DNA of 45,101 nt. It comes from Bacteroidales bacterium. Lineage in GTDB: Bacteria > Bacteroidota > Bacteroidia > Bacteroidales > P3. Shown here one piece after another: positions 8,199 through 17,510 of this stretch. Made by a program: the position numbers and the translations under genes. Position 1 is the stretch's first letter. Each line of letters begins with the position of its first letter. Where the stretch lies: positions 1-45,101 of the forward strand of contig JAKSMS010000012.1 of the NCBI GenBank assembly GCA_024400415.1, given 5' to 3'. The notes beneath the pieces are model-generated. The model was not told where the DNA came from. It made no database searches and saw nothing but the letters and a program-made list of their open reading frames with translations.

Positions 8199-11100
8199 CT
8201 AGAAGCTGAATCGAAGGGTAATGCCGCCTTTGGTGGTGGAGTTGGGCACGGAGTTCTGCACCCATGGGCGGTTGATGTTGGTCTGGAAGAAGGCGCGGAG
8301 GGTGAGGGCTGTGGAGAGGGCGTACTCGCCGGAGAGTTCGGCCATCCAGACCTTGCTGCCCGAGGAGGGCTGGCTGAGTCCTCCTTGGTTGATCTTGCGT
8401 ATTTGGGTAAGGTTGTTGTTGTAGGTGATATTGAGCTGGAGGACTACGTCGGACTTGAGGTCGTGGACGCGGTCGGCCATCTTGACGTGGAGCTCTACAT
8501 CCTTGAAGCGGTAGCCGCCGCCGAAGGTGATGCCGTCGCGGGTAGTCTCGGTAAGCTGGTTGTTGATAAAGCTGAGGGCAAGCATGCGGTTCTTCTGGAT
8601 GGAGAAGTTGAACTGGAGGCTGTTGACCATATTGACGGAAAGGCGTATGAGCGGGTTGAACTGCTCGGAGATCTGGACTCCGTCCATGCTGACAGGTGCC
8701 ACAAAGTCGCCCGTGCCGTTGAGGACGGACTCGGTACCGTAGTCGTATCCGTCGATGCCGGAGAGTGCCGCATCGGTGTAGAATGATCCGATGCTGTAGG
8801 TGGAGGCGTATTTATGGGATAGGGAGATGTTTGTGAACCATTTCTTGAGGAACTGAACTTTGTTGAGGCCGGTGTAGTTGATGGTCCAGTTAGGGAGCGG
8901 AAATCCCATGAAGGGCGAGAATCCATAGCTAGAAGGGTCCTTGCCGAGGTAAGTGGCGAGGAATGAGGTGAGAAGGACCGTTTGGGAATTAGCGCTGTAG
9001 CCTGCAGGGAAGTACTGTCCGAGCATGGTATCGAGGATTTGCTGAGAAGCATAGGGGTCGGCGTTGAGGCCGGAGAGGCGCTGGGCTATGATGATGCGGT
9101 TAGAGAGGAACTGCTGGAAGAGGTCTTCACTGTTGGCAAAGGCGGTACCGAAGCTCCAAAGGGTGGTGGTATAGGCACCCGTCATCATATAAGAGAGCGG
9201 ACCGTCGACTTGGTCGAGGTCGGAGAGATATTTGTAGTAGTATTCTTCGCGCGAGGAGTAGTTCTGGGTGGCCTCGAGGCGGATCTTGAAATCGCGGAGG
9301 GGCTCGATGTTCATCTGCATGCCGAGGGTGTGTGCGAGGGTGTTGACGTGCGGCGTGTTGAGGAGTGAGTCGTGCGAGAGGAGATCGTCGTCGAGAAGGG
9401 CCTGGAGTGCATGGGTGGTATTGTAGCCAAAGACGTAGCCCAAGCCTGGAGCAAAGGCGGCAGAGGGATCCATGCCGAGGATGGAGGCTTCGCCCATGAA
9501 GCCCGGAAGGATGGCTCCAGAGGTGGAGTTGTATTGGATGTTGAAGTCCTTGACAGAGGTAACGAAGCGGACGGCGAACTTATGCACCTGCATAAGCTTC
9601 TCCATGAGCTGTGCGCGGCGGAGGGAGTCTTGGTTAAGCAGGGAGTCGGAGGGCTGGAGCTTGTCGCGGACGGTCATCTTGTCGCCAGGCTTGCGTGGGG
9701 CTCGGTCGGGGACCTTGGCTGACGCAGGCTTGCGGTCTTGGGTATAGGCGCGCTTGATGAACTTAAATTTATTGTAGAGGGTCTGCATAGAGCCTTGTGC
9801 GCCGAACTGGAAGGTGGATGCGCTCTGGAGAGTGCTGCCGAGTGAGGCGAGGGCCTGGGTGGTGCCCTGATACTGGTAGTTGGTGCGGTAGGATACAGGC
9901 ATGCGGAGGAAGTCGAGATATGGCAGTTTGGATACTGGCACATCCCAGGTGATGTTGAGCATCTGCTGGAAGTTGGACATGGTGCCGCCGGTGAGGATGG
10001 ACTGCCAGATAGAGTCGGAGGCGGAACGGGTCTCGATACGGCCTATAGGCTCGTCGATACGGGCGTTGGCGTTGGCAGAGTATTGGATATGGAGGCTGCG
10101 GGCCAGGTCGTACTGGAGGCCATAGTCGCGACGCCAAGTGAACTGCTTGTAATAGGTGGGCTTGATGATGACCTGAGCAGCAGACTTATTGCGGAGGAGG
10201 GTCTCTTCATAATCGCGGAACACTTCGGTGGAGAAGGTGAGGTTCTTGGGCTGGTAGAAGAAGTTGAAGTCTTTGATAAACTTGAGGTTGCGATTCTTCT
10301 GTACGGACTTGAGCTTGGCGAAGGGTTTGACTTCGGTAGGCTGAATGGAGAAGCTATAGTTGAGGGTGCCGCGATGCTGGTCCTTGTTGAAGTACTGAAT
10401 CTCGTCGTCGCTAGAGCGTTCGCGATTGTAAGCGTATGAGAGGCTGAAGTTCTCGATATCATAGAAGTGGGTCTCGGTACCTTTGGCGCCGGTGCGGTCT
10501 TTGTGGATATTAGTGAGCGTGAGGTTTGTGGTGGCCTTCTTCTCGCGGGCCATGCTGCTGACGGAATCGCGCTCGGCCTTGGTCTGGAAGGTGCGGAGGT
10601 CGTCGCGCAGGCGCACGTCGGGGTCGAGGGGGTTGTATTCTGGAGAACCCACCTCGCGGCTATGGTCAAGATATAGAGGTATATGGAGTCCCCAGTCTTC
10701 GGGGAGGAACTTGTCGAGTTGGAAGTCGAGGGTAGTCTGTAGCTTAAAGCTATTGACGAGTTCGAGGGAGGTAAGGTTATCTTCAAGGTTGCCGAATCCG
10801 GCCGTGGTGTATGATGAGTAAAGGGATAGATTGCCAACGTCGGCGAGGTTGGTGCGGGCAAGCGCCATGGCGGCCCAGCCGCCGCGGTTCTTATAGTCGG
10901 AGAGGCGTAGCTCGTTGAGCCACACGATAGCTGACTTGGGGAGCATGTCGTTGCCATCGGTAAGGGTCTCCTTCTTAGGGTTGCGGACGCCGACCATGAT
11001 GACTTTGACCTTGCCTAGGTTTGGAGCGCCCAGAACTGTGTATTTGCGGCCTCCGATAAATTCTGAATAGAGGAGCGAGGAGGCGTAATCGGTGTTGCCG

Positions 11101-14100
11101 GAACGGATGAGTCGGTTGCGCTCGGTCTTGATGTCGACGAGCTTCTCGAGGTCGATCTCGACGTTATTATCGACTGGCCAGATGACGTCTTTGGCCTCGG
11201 GTGAGGTGTACCAGGGGGTGAGCTTGAGTGGCACTTCGTATTCGTAGTAGTTGCTGGTGTAGTCGCTGCCGAGGCGGACAAAGAGGGAGAGGTCGTCGTC
11301 GTTGAGGTTATCGAAGTCGGTCTTCTTCTCGGCATGGACGAACATCTTGAGCTTGCCGTAGTTGCGGAGGTCATAGGTCGTGTTGCGATAGACGGCGCGG
11401 GCATCGCCAGAGGCGAGGTCTGTGATGTCGAGGGAGAGGGCCTGCTCGTTGAGCTGGGTATAAGAGGAGTTGGTATTGAACCAAGACTCACGTTCAATGC
11501 CAGGAGGGAGCACATAGGGAACTGGGGATCGGCGGCCGTTCTCTTCAATGTTAACGGTAGAAATGGAGAATGAGGTGCTGGCACCAGTGCCGGTGGCGTA
11601 GTCGCCTGGCTGAAGAAGGTCTTCGGTATATTTGCGCCAGGTGCCGTAGACGAGCTCGAGGGTGGCAAAACGAAGAATGACGGGATCCTGGAACTGGCTG
11701 AGGAACATACGCATGAAGCGGATGGACTGGAATCCCGAGATGCGGCCTACGACCTTGTCGGGCTCGCGAATAGGGATACGGAACTGGTACCACTTGCAGG
11801 TGGCGTACTGCCCGTTGGCGAGCTGTATGTCGTTAGACTCTTGGATGTCTACGATGTAGTTTTGGCCGATGACCATCTTGGAGGGGGTAAGGTCGATCTC
11901 GTACTGGTAGTAGTTTTCGGCCTCGGAGAGAGTATTGTCGCGATTGATATCCTCCACGTTGGGATAGGTGCTGGCGTGGGTAGGATAGGTCTCGGGGTTG
12001 TCGGCATCGGCCGGGGAATTGCCTTCAGGGTTGTTGAAGTACTTGTAGCGGTCGTTGATCTTAAGGTCATTCTGGTCGGCATAGGTACTGAAGTAGTAGC
12101 GGTAGTCATCTGAGGATGGATCGCGGAGAGCCTCGAGGTAGGCGGCGGAGGAAGTGCCGTGAAGGAGCTGGATGCGCTGGAGGTAGTCGGAGAAGAAGGA
12201 TTGCTCGTCTTCGATGCCGTGGGTACTGCTGAGGCCATCATAGCCTACGTCTTGATACTTGCGGGTGGCCTCGTCGTTCTCGAAGGCATTGACAATAGGC
12301 TGGATAGTGGGCACGCGACCCCAGATGGTGGTGTCTGCATGCTCGATAGCGGCAGAGGTGGAGTTGCCATTTTCGAAAGACTTGCGCCCATCGCGAAGGA
12401 TATCTTCGGAGATATCGCCGAGGTTGATATAGAACTTACCGCCTTTTAAGTTGGGGTTAGTAAGGCCGGTAGCGGTATCGATGAAGGGGTCCATGAGCCA
12501 GAACTCGATGGTCTCGATATTCTGGGTCTCGAAATCGGTATACTCGAGTGCGCGCATGATTCCGCCCCAGCGAGATGCTGGATTATTGAGTTGGCCGCTA
12601 GCATCAATGCCGGCACTATACTGGCTTGGAGCTACGTCGTAGTTGTAGGGACCTCGCTCAGAGGGATAGTAGGCAAGGTTGAGTTCGAAGACGTAGTTGA
12701 TGGCGTTGGACTGAAGCTGCTTGTTAGGGAAGACCTCTTTCTCGAGGATGCGGCGCGCATAGGGATGGGAGCGGTCGTCGGCGGTGATATTAGATGGGGT
12801 GTTGGTGCCGTAGAACTGGTCGGAGATGCGGTACCAGGCCAGACGAGCGCGGTTGTAGCCATACTGAAGTCCGGTGCCTGGGGCCGTTTCGGGAAATAGC
12901 GGATTGGATGTCTTATAGTCCTGAGGGGTGCTGGCAAGGCTCCAGAAAGAGAGTCCTTTGAGGTCAATGCTGCTCTCGGCGCCCTCGAAATCGTCGACAT
13001 AGGAGACTTTGTTTTCGGTCTTGCCGGTACTGGACATTCCTGGTATGAAGTGGGCGAACTCTGCCTGGAGGGTGAGGTTGGATGGGGCCTTGGTCTGAAT
13101 GCCTGGCAGCCAGTCGATTGCCTTTGTGATGAAGGGCGCCTCGTGCTTGTAGTTGAGATCCATACCCCAAATGGTGTTGCTGGTAGGCTCCTCGCCAAAG
13201 TTATTCTTCTGGGTGAGGGGTTTCTCGTGAAGATTCATGATGGTGGCGCCAAGGTTGAAGTCTTTGTCGAACTCGTAGTTGAGGTGGAGGCCTAGCATGC
13301 GCTTGGTCATCATGCTGAAGGAGTTGTTCTCACTGCTGACCGAGATGGGGGTGTTGCTGCTGAGGATGCCTTCGTTGATGATGGTGACTGTACCCATCGT
13401 GTAGTCGACGGTATAGTCCACATTCTCGATGAGAGGCACACCGCCTGCCGTGACGGCAACAGAACCAGGAGTAACGCTGTAACCTAATGATATGGAGCCG
13501 CTCACGGTGCTTGAGTAATAGCCTTCAAGGTAGAACTTATTCTTGTCGGCATATTGGCGGGCGAGGGTCTGGGTCATGGTGTAGAGCGAGTCGAAACAGT
13601 ACTGCTTGGCAAAGTCGGCATCGCCAAGTATCTCCCTAAGGTCGCGGCCGAAAGGTTCTACATAGGGAAAGAAGATGCGGCCGGTGGTGGACTGGATGGT
13701 TCCGCCCTTGTAGGCAGCACTATCGAACCAGTCGAACACGCCGTCGGCGTAATAATAGCTTTGAGAGGCATCCATGCGGTCGAAGCCGAAGAGCTCGATG
13801 AGCGGAACGCCCTCTTTGGGACCTTCGGTAAAGTAGCCGATACCTAGGCCGCCTTCTGGATTTTCGTAGAGGATATTAAGGCGGAATCGATCGCGGCTGA
13901 GCTGGGAACTCTTGAGGAAATAGACATTCTTCATCATGAGCTTCCAGAGAGAGCTGCGGGTGTCGACACTAGTGCCCTTGATAAGCTTGACGACCAATGT
14001 ATTGGGATCATTGACGCCATCGGTGGTAAGTTCGCCAACTTGGTAAACGTTGGTGTCGCCAATAACCTGATACTGGAAGGCGACAGCAAGAATCTGGTCG

Positions 14101-15320
14101 TTGGCGAGAGGCTGATGGAGCGAGATGAAGCCGAGCTGCTCATTATAGGTATACTCGGAAGAATTGAGCAGGCGTGCGCTCTCCACCTTCTCGTAGTCGG
14201 TTCCACTTACAAATCCGAGCCCCTCCATATAGTTGGTGATATTGCTTACGGGACGGATAGAATTGACGTTGATGACTTGGAAGATGTTGTTGGCGCTGTT
14301 GGAAGGGCGCTCCGAAATGCCGCCTATGAGACCGGGACTAGAGACTTCCTTTTCACCCAAATCCTTAAGGGCAAGAATATTGCGATTGTTGGTAACTGCG
14401 GCGCCTACGTTAGTGCGCCACACCTCGAGGCGGATGATCTTGATATTAGAGTTGACAACAGGGAGGGTTGACATCGCCTTGTTGTAGTTCTGATAAAAAT
14501 ACTGCGAGATAAAGTAGTGTCGGTTCTCTTCGTACTCGTCGGCACGTATCTCAAACTCGCGACTGCTGGCGCCGCCCTGCACCTGCATGTTTTCCGTACT
14601 GGTCTCTTTCTCAGAGGCCACCGCATCGATAGTGAGCTTGCCAAACTTTAGTTTAGAATGGAAGCCAAAGAGTTGCTGGCTTCCGTGGATGAGGGTGGTA
14701 TTGAGGGGAAACGATATATCGGCAGCCTCGAAAAGCTGGAGGATATCGTCCTCTTTGCCTTCGTAGCGGAGCTTGATTTTGTTCTCAAAATCGAATGTGG
14801 CCTGGGTATTCCAATTGAGGTCGAAATTAAAGAGGTCTCCAATCTTCACATTGGCGTTAAGCTGGATATTCTCGTCGAAATCGGGATGGGTATTGCTACG
14901 GCGTGAAGGGTCGACTGATGGATCGTCGCGATACTCGTTGACAATCTGGAACGTAAGGTCAACACTGCCCGTGGGGGTAATTTTTATTTCAGGTTTGCCC
15001 ATCAGGCCCTCTAGCTTCCTACTCACCTCGTCGAATCCCGGAATCTTTCCCAATAATCCATCAGCAAAACCACCACCCTCGGTGGTCTTATTCTTCTCGT
15101 CCCAATATTTCTTCATGAGCCTTGACATCTGATAGTCTTGATACTCATCGAAGGTCATATACTCACGATTGATTACCATATCGCCAAGGCGGGTAATCTT
15201 GATATAGGCATTACTCTGCGCATCATACTCTATGGTATCAGACACACCGGTCTGGGCCTGAGCATTCAGACTCAAGCAGGCGAGCATCACCAATAGCAAT
15301 ATGGACAGAATCTTCTTCAC
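8199..15320 (-). CDS. sprA: Type IX secretion outer-membrane translocon SprA (Sov)
   Basis: This 2373-residue protein matches the size of SprA from Flavobacterium and Sov from Porphyromonas (about 2400-2500 aa). It has a signal peptide (MKKILSILLLVMLACLSLNAQAQ), the family-like N-terminal segment with ...DEYQDYQMSRLMKKYW..., and a very long run of beta-strand-rich repeats ending in aromatic KGGITLRFSF, as expected for an outer-membrane barrel. SprA forms the giant 36-strand channel through which folded type IX cargo crosses the outer membrane, with PorV docking at its side. It starts 6 bases after ruvA ends. No break or frameshift is visible. Its presence means the organism probably exports proteins with type IX C-terminal signals. 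Confidence 0.95.
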   Translation of the reverse strand: MKKILSILLLVMLACLSLNAQAQTGVSDTIEYDAQSNAYIKITRLGDMVINREYMTFDEYQDYQMSRLMKKYWDEKNKTTEGGGFADGLLGKIPGFDEVSRKLEGLMGKPEIKITPTGSVDLTFQIVNEYRDDPSVDPSRRSNTHPDFDENIQLNANVKIGDLFNFDLNWNTQATFDFENKIKLRYEGKEDDILQLFEAADISFPLNTTLIHGSQQLFGFHSKLKFGKLTIDAVASEKETSTENMQVQGGASSREFEIRADEYEENRHYFISQYFYQNYNKAMSTLPVVNSNIKIIRLEVWRTNVGAAVTNNRNILALKDLGEKEVSSPGLIGGISERPSNSANNIFQVINVNSIRPVSNITNYMEGLGFVSGTDYEKVESARLLNSSEYTYNEQLGFISLHQPLANDQILAVAFQYQVIGDTNVYQVGELTTDGVNDPNTLVVKLIKGTSVDTRSSLWKLMMKNVYFLKSSQLSRDRFRLNILYENPEGGLGIGYFTEGPKEGVPLIELFGFDRMDASQSYYYADGVFDWFDSAAYKGGTIQSTTGRIFFPYVEPFGRDLREILGDADFAKQYCFDSLYTMTQTLARQYADKNKFYLEGYYSSTVSGSISLGYSVTPGSVAVTAGGVPLIENVDYTVDYTMGTVTIINEGILSSNTPISVSSENNSFSMMTKRMLGLHLNYEFDKDFNLGATIMNLHEKPLTQKNNFGEEPTSNTIWGMDLNYKHEAPFITKAIDWLPGIQTKAPSNLTLQAEFAHFIPGMSSTGKTENKVSYVDDFEGAESSIDLKGLSFWSLASTPQDYKTSNPLFPETAPGTGLQYGYNRARLAWYRISDQFYGTNTPSNITADDRSHPYARRILEKEVFPNKQLQSNAINYVFELNLAYYPSERGPYNYDVAPSQYSAGIDASGQLNNPASRWGGIMRALEYTDFETQNIETIEFWLMDPFIDTATGLTNPNLKGGKFYINLGDISEDILRDGRKSFENGNSTSAAIEHADTTIWGRVPTIQPIVNAFENDEATRKYQDVGYDGLSSTHGIEDEQSFFSDYLQRIQLLHGTSSAAYLEALRDPSSDDYRYYFSTYADQNDLKINDRYKYFNNPEGNSPADADNPETYPTHASTYPNVEDINRDNTLSEAENYYQYEIDLTPSKMVIGQNYIVDIQESNDIQLANGQYATCKWYQFRIPIREPDKVVGRISGFQSIRFMRMFLSQFQDPVILRFATLELVYGTWRKYTEDLLQPGDYATGTGASTSFSISTVNIEENGRRSPVPYVLPPGIERESWFNTNSSYTQLNEQALSLDITDLASGDARAVYRNTTYDLRNYGKLKMFVHAEKKTDFDNLNDDDLSLFVRLGSDYTSNYYEYEVPLKLTPWYTSPEAKDVIWPVDNNVEIDLEKLVDIKTERNRLIRSGNTDYASSLLYSEFIGGRKYTVLGAPNLGKVKVIMVGVRNPKKETLTDGNDMLPKSAIVWLNELRLSDYKNRGGWAAMALARTNLADVGNLSLYSSYTTAGFGNLEDNLTSLELVNSFKLQTTLDFQLDKFLPEDWGLHIPLYLDHSREVGSPEYNPLDPDVRLRDDLRTFQTKAERDSVSSMAREKKATTNLTLTNIHKDRTGAKGTETHFYDIENFSLSYAYNRERSSDDEIQYFNKDQHRGTLNYSFSIQPTEVKPFAKLKSVQKNRNLKFIKDFNFFYQPKNLTFSTEVFRDYEETLLRNKSAAQVIIKPTYYKQFTWRRDYGLQYDLARSLHIQYSANANARIDEPIGRIETRSASDSIWQSILTGGTMSNFQQMLNITWDVPVSKLPYLDFLRMPVSYRTNYQYQGTTQALASLGSTLQSASTFQFGAQGSMQTLYNKFKFIKRAYTQDRKPASAKVPDRAPRKPGDKMTVRDKLQPSDSLLNQDSLRRAQLMEKLMQVHKFAVRFVTSVKDFNIQYNSTSGAILPGFMGEASILGMDPSAAFAPGLGYVFGYNTTHALQALLDDDLLSHDSLLNTPHVNTLAHTLGMQMNIEPLRDFKIRLEATQNYSSREEYYYKYLSDLDQVDGPLSYMMTGAYTTTLWSFGTAFANSEDLFQQFLSNRIIIAQRLSGLNADPYASQQILDTMLGQYFPAGYSANSQTVLLTSFLATYLGKDPSSYGFSPFMGFPLPNWTINYTGLNKVQFLKKWFTNISLSHKYASTYSIGSFYTDAALSGIDGYDYGTESVLNGTGDFVAPVSMDGVQISEQFNPLIRLSVNMVNSLQFNFSIQKNRMLALSFINNQLTETTRDGITFGGGYRFKDVELHVKMADRVHDLKSDVVLQLNITYNNNLTQIRKINQGGLSQPSSGSKVWMAELSGEYALSTALTLRAFFQTNINRPWVQNSVPNSTTKGGITLRFSF

Positions 15321-15326
15321 TATAGA

Positions 15327-15920
15327 TTAGAGTACTTTGAGTGCGCGCTTGATGATTTCTTCGGTAGAAAGCCCCGGTTCGTTACCTACCTTTTGGAGAG
15401 CCTTGGCGATATTGGGTTTAGGGAATCCCAGCATTTCAAGAGCCGTGGCGGCCTCGGTAAGATTCATATTTGTGGCGGCAGCGCCAGCCGATACCGCAAC
15501 AGCAGCAGCATCAATCTTGTCCTGCAGTTCGAGAACAATACGCTGAGCGGTTTTGGTGCCGATGCCTTTGGCGCGCTGCACCAATTTGGCATCTTGATTA
15601 GCAATAGCCTGCTGCAGTTCTGAAGGATTCATCGAAGAAAGAATCATGCGGGCTGAAGCTGGTCCCACACCATTAACGCCAACCAGCAAACGAAACATCT
15701 CGCGCTCAGACTGCTCATAAAAACCGAACAGCAGGTGGGCATCTTCGCGGATAGACTCATGCACATAGAGGCGAACCTTCTCCCCTTCTCGACGGGTATG
15801 GTCCTTCAGTTTCTCATAGGTAGTGAGGGTAATATCCATCAGATATCCCACACCGCCGCAATCGACAACAGCATAGGTGGGGTTGAGCTCGTCTAATCTT
15901 CCTTCGAAATAGTTGTACAT
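15327..15920 (-). CDS. ruvA: Holliday junction branch migration protein RuvA
   Basis: This 197-residue protein begins MYNYFEGRLDEL, the OB-fold start typical of RuvA. It has two helix-hairpin-helix motifs, LLVGVNGVGPASARMILS (from about 79) and AKGIGTKTAQRIVLELQDK (from about 113), and a C-terminal domain III (ATALEMLGFPKPNIAKALQKV) that contacts RuvB. It tetramerises on Holliday junctions and loads RuvB. It lies between the beta-helix gene (24-base gap) and sprA (6-base gap); from memory, a ruvA-sprA pairing recurs in Bacteroidetes. Confidence 0.96.
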   Translation of the reverse strand: MYNYFEGRLDELNPTYAVVDCGGVGYLMDITLTTYEKLKDHTRREGEKVRLYVHESIREDAHLLFGFYEQSEREMFRLLVGVNGVGPASARMILSSMNPSELQQAIANQDAKLVQRAKGIGTKTAQRIVLELQDKIDAAAVAVSAGAAATNMNLTEAATALEMLGFPKPNIAKALQKVGNEPGLSTEEIIKRALKVL

Positions 15921-15944
15921 GTCTTTGAGTGATGTTATTCGTTG

Positions 15945-17411
15945 TTACTGGATAGCTTCATATGCCCCGATCGTAGGGGGAATGGCACGAAGGGTGCCGT
16001 TGAGGTCGTACGGGAGGATCACTTTATTGTGGTCGCCAGCACCGGCAGCAGGGGAATCCGACTTAGGCCTATAATCATAAGCCGAAGGGGCAACATAGCG
16101 TACATCGGAGCACACCTGGCTGTTTTCCGAAAAGGCCATAGCCTGGCGGCTCTTGACAAGGCAGTTGTGGAACAACACATTAAACTGGCCCTCTTCAACT
16201 TGGGCCAGCGATACTTCGCCGCCGCCGTCCAAAGAGAATGATCCATCGATGATGCAGTTGTCGAACTCAGCCCTCACGATATCCCGCACCACTATCCTAT
16301 CAACGCCATTGACACGGGCCTCGTAGTAGTTGCTGATAGCCACTGCAGGCACCTGGCGTCCGCCATAGCGCCAGAAGTTGGCGAAGGTACTATTCCCAAA
16401 GTGGAAATTGCCACCAGCATTAAGGGCCACCAAAGCCGAACCACAGGAAGTCACCAAAAGATTCTCTCCCTCGATATGGGCGCAGCTCTGACTTAGGATG
16501 CCATACAGCTGATGGTTCTGAATAAGGGTATTGGTGATTCTCACCGTTGGGTTGCCGTTGACGTTGGTGTCGGCCAAGATGCCAATTGTGCCGTTCTCTA
16601 TCACGGCATGGCCTATCTCATTGTCAATGCTGCCGCCGCTGAACCAGAGATAACCCCACTGACCAGGAAGCGAGTCGTACCACCCATCGTGGCGGACGGA
16701 GGTAAACCTCACAGGCGACTCCCGAGAACCAGAAACCTTGAGGGTGGAATTTTCCAGCACGATAAGATGGGAATTATTGGCCATATATACTTCCTCGCCA
16801 GGATTGAGATGGAGTGTTGCCCCATTGGCTACAAGGGCTATCCCCGTAATGACATGAGGCATTGAATGATTCCAATTAGCACAATCGATTATGCTGGCAT
16901 AGCCGATAAGGTTCCCATCTTGGTCAGAAAGAGTCATATTGGGCGTGTGATACACGGCATTGCGGCCATAAGCGGTGAGGATCAAACTCTGATGTGCGTT
17001 GCAGAAGTCAAAGTCGATGGCATCTTCCACCAAGAAGGGGCTGGAACTCGAATTGGGATTGATATTAGCGGTGACGAAGATGAAGATACTATCATGGGCC
17101 GGAATTGTGATATTGCTCACAACCAACGACGTGTCTCCATCCACATTGATGCGGAACCGGCTAGAGGCGCCTCCACGCACGGCCACACGAGTCAGGAGAA
17201 TGGGATTGTCGTAGGTGTTGTACACCAAAACCTGCTGAGTGGTAGTCCCCATAGTGACAAATACGGTATCAAACGCAACGGTATCGCACGAGAAACGCAA
17301 CTTGGCACCGTTGTCCTCCAAATAGGCAACCTCCTTGACACACGAAACATTCGTTGTCAGGCCGATAAAGCCCAATATCAGGCACAATATGGCGTATCTA
17401 GAGTACTTCAC
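15945..17411 (-). CDS. Secreted right-handed beta-helix protein, probable lipoprotein
   Basis: I place the start at the GTG at 17411 (488 residues). The longer frame to 17483 would begin inside the M64 gene's terminator. From this start the protein opens with KYSRYAILCLILGFIGLTTNVSC, a signal sequence with a plausible lipobox cysteine. The middle has many beta strands and short repeats (VIENGTIGILADTN, ITNTLIQNHQLYGILSQ) of a parallel beta-helix. The C terminus (DYRPKSDSPAAGAGD...DLNGTLRAIPPTIGAYE) is a pattern common at the end of Bacteroidetes beta-helix surface proteins. It probably sits on the cell surface or in the periplasm; the ligand is unknown. Downstream are ruvA and sprA. Confidence 0.8.
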   Translation of the reverse strand: MKYSRYAILCLILGFIGLTTNVSCVKEVAYLEDNGAKLRFSCDTVAFDTVFVTMGTTTQQVLVYNTYDNPILLTRVAVRGGASSRFRINVDGDTSLVVSNITIPAHDSIFIFVTANINPNSSSSPFLVEDAIDFDFCNAHQSLILTAYGRNAVYHTPNMTLSDQDGNLIGYASIIDCANWNHSMPHVITGIALVANGATLHLNPGEEVYMANNSHLIVLENSTLKVSGSRESPVRFTSVRHDGWYDSLPGQWGYLWFSGGSIDNEIGHAVIENGTIGILADTNVNGNPTVRITNTLIQNHQLYGILSQSCAHIEGENLLVTSCGSALVALNAGGNFHFGNSTFANFWRYGGRQVPAVAISNYYEARVNGVDRIVVRDIVRAEFDNCIIDGSFSLDGGGEVSLAQVEEGQFNVLFHNCLVKSRQAMAFSENSQVCSDVRYVAPSAYDYRPKSDSPAAGAGDHNKVILPYDLNGTLRAIPPTIGAYEAIQ

Positions 17412-17454
17412 GATTATTAATAACGCATCTTTGCTATATATATTATATATAAGG

Positions 17455-17489
17455 CAAAAAAAGGCGGACACTCGCATATGCATCCGCCT
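17455..17489 (-). terminator. Terminator after the M64 peptidase gene
   Basis: On the minus strand a 7-bp stem, AGGCGGA (17489-17483) with TCCGCCT (17468-17462), has a 14-base loop and is followed by seven T residues. It begins 22 bases past the M64 stop codon. Confidence 0.85.
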
Positions 17490-17510
17490 AGTATAATAAA
17501 AAAGTTTTTG

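Noticed and set aside
10043..10957. 304-residue alternative minus-strand frame inside sprA
   Set aside because: It is rich in serine, threonine and proline, as an off-frame translation of sprA would be, with no domain.
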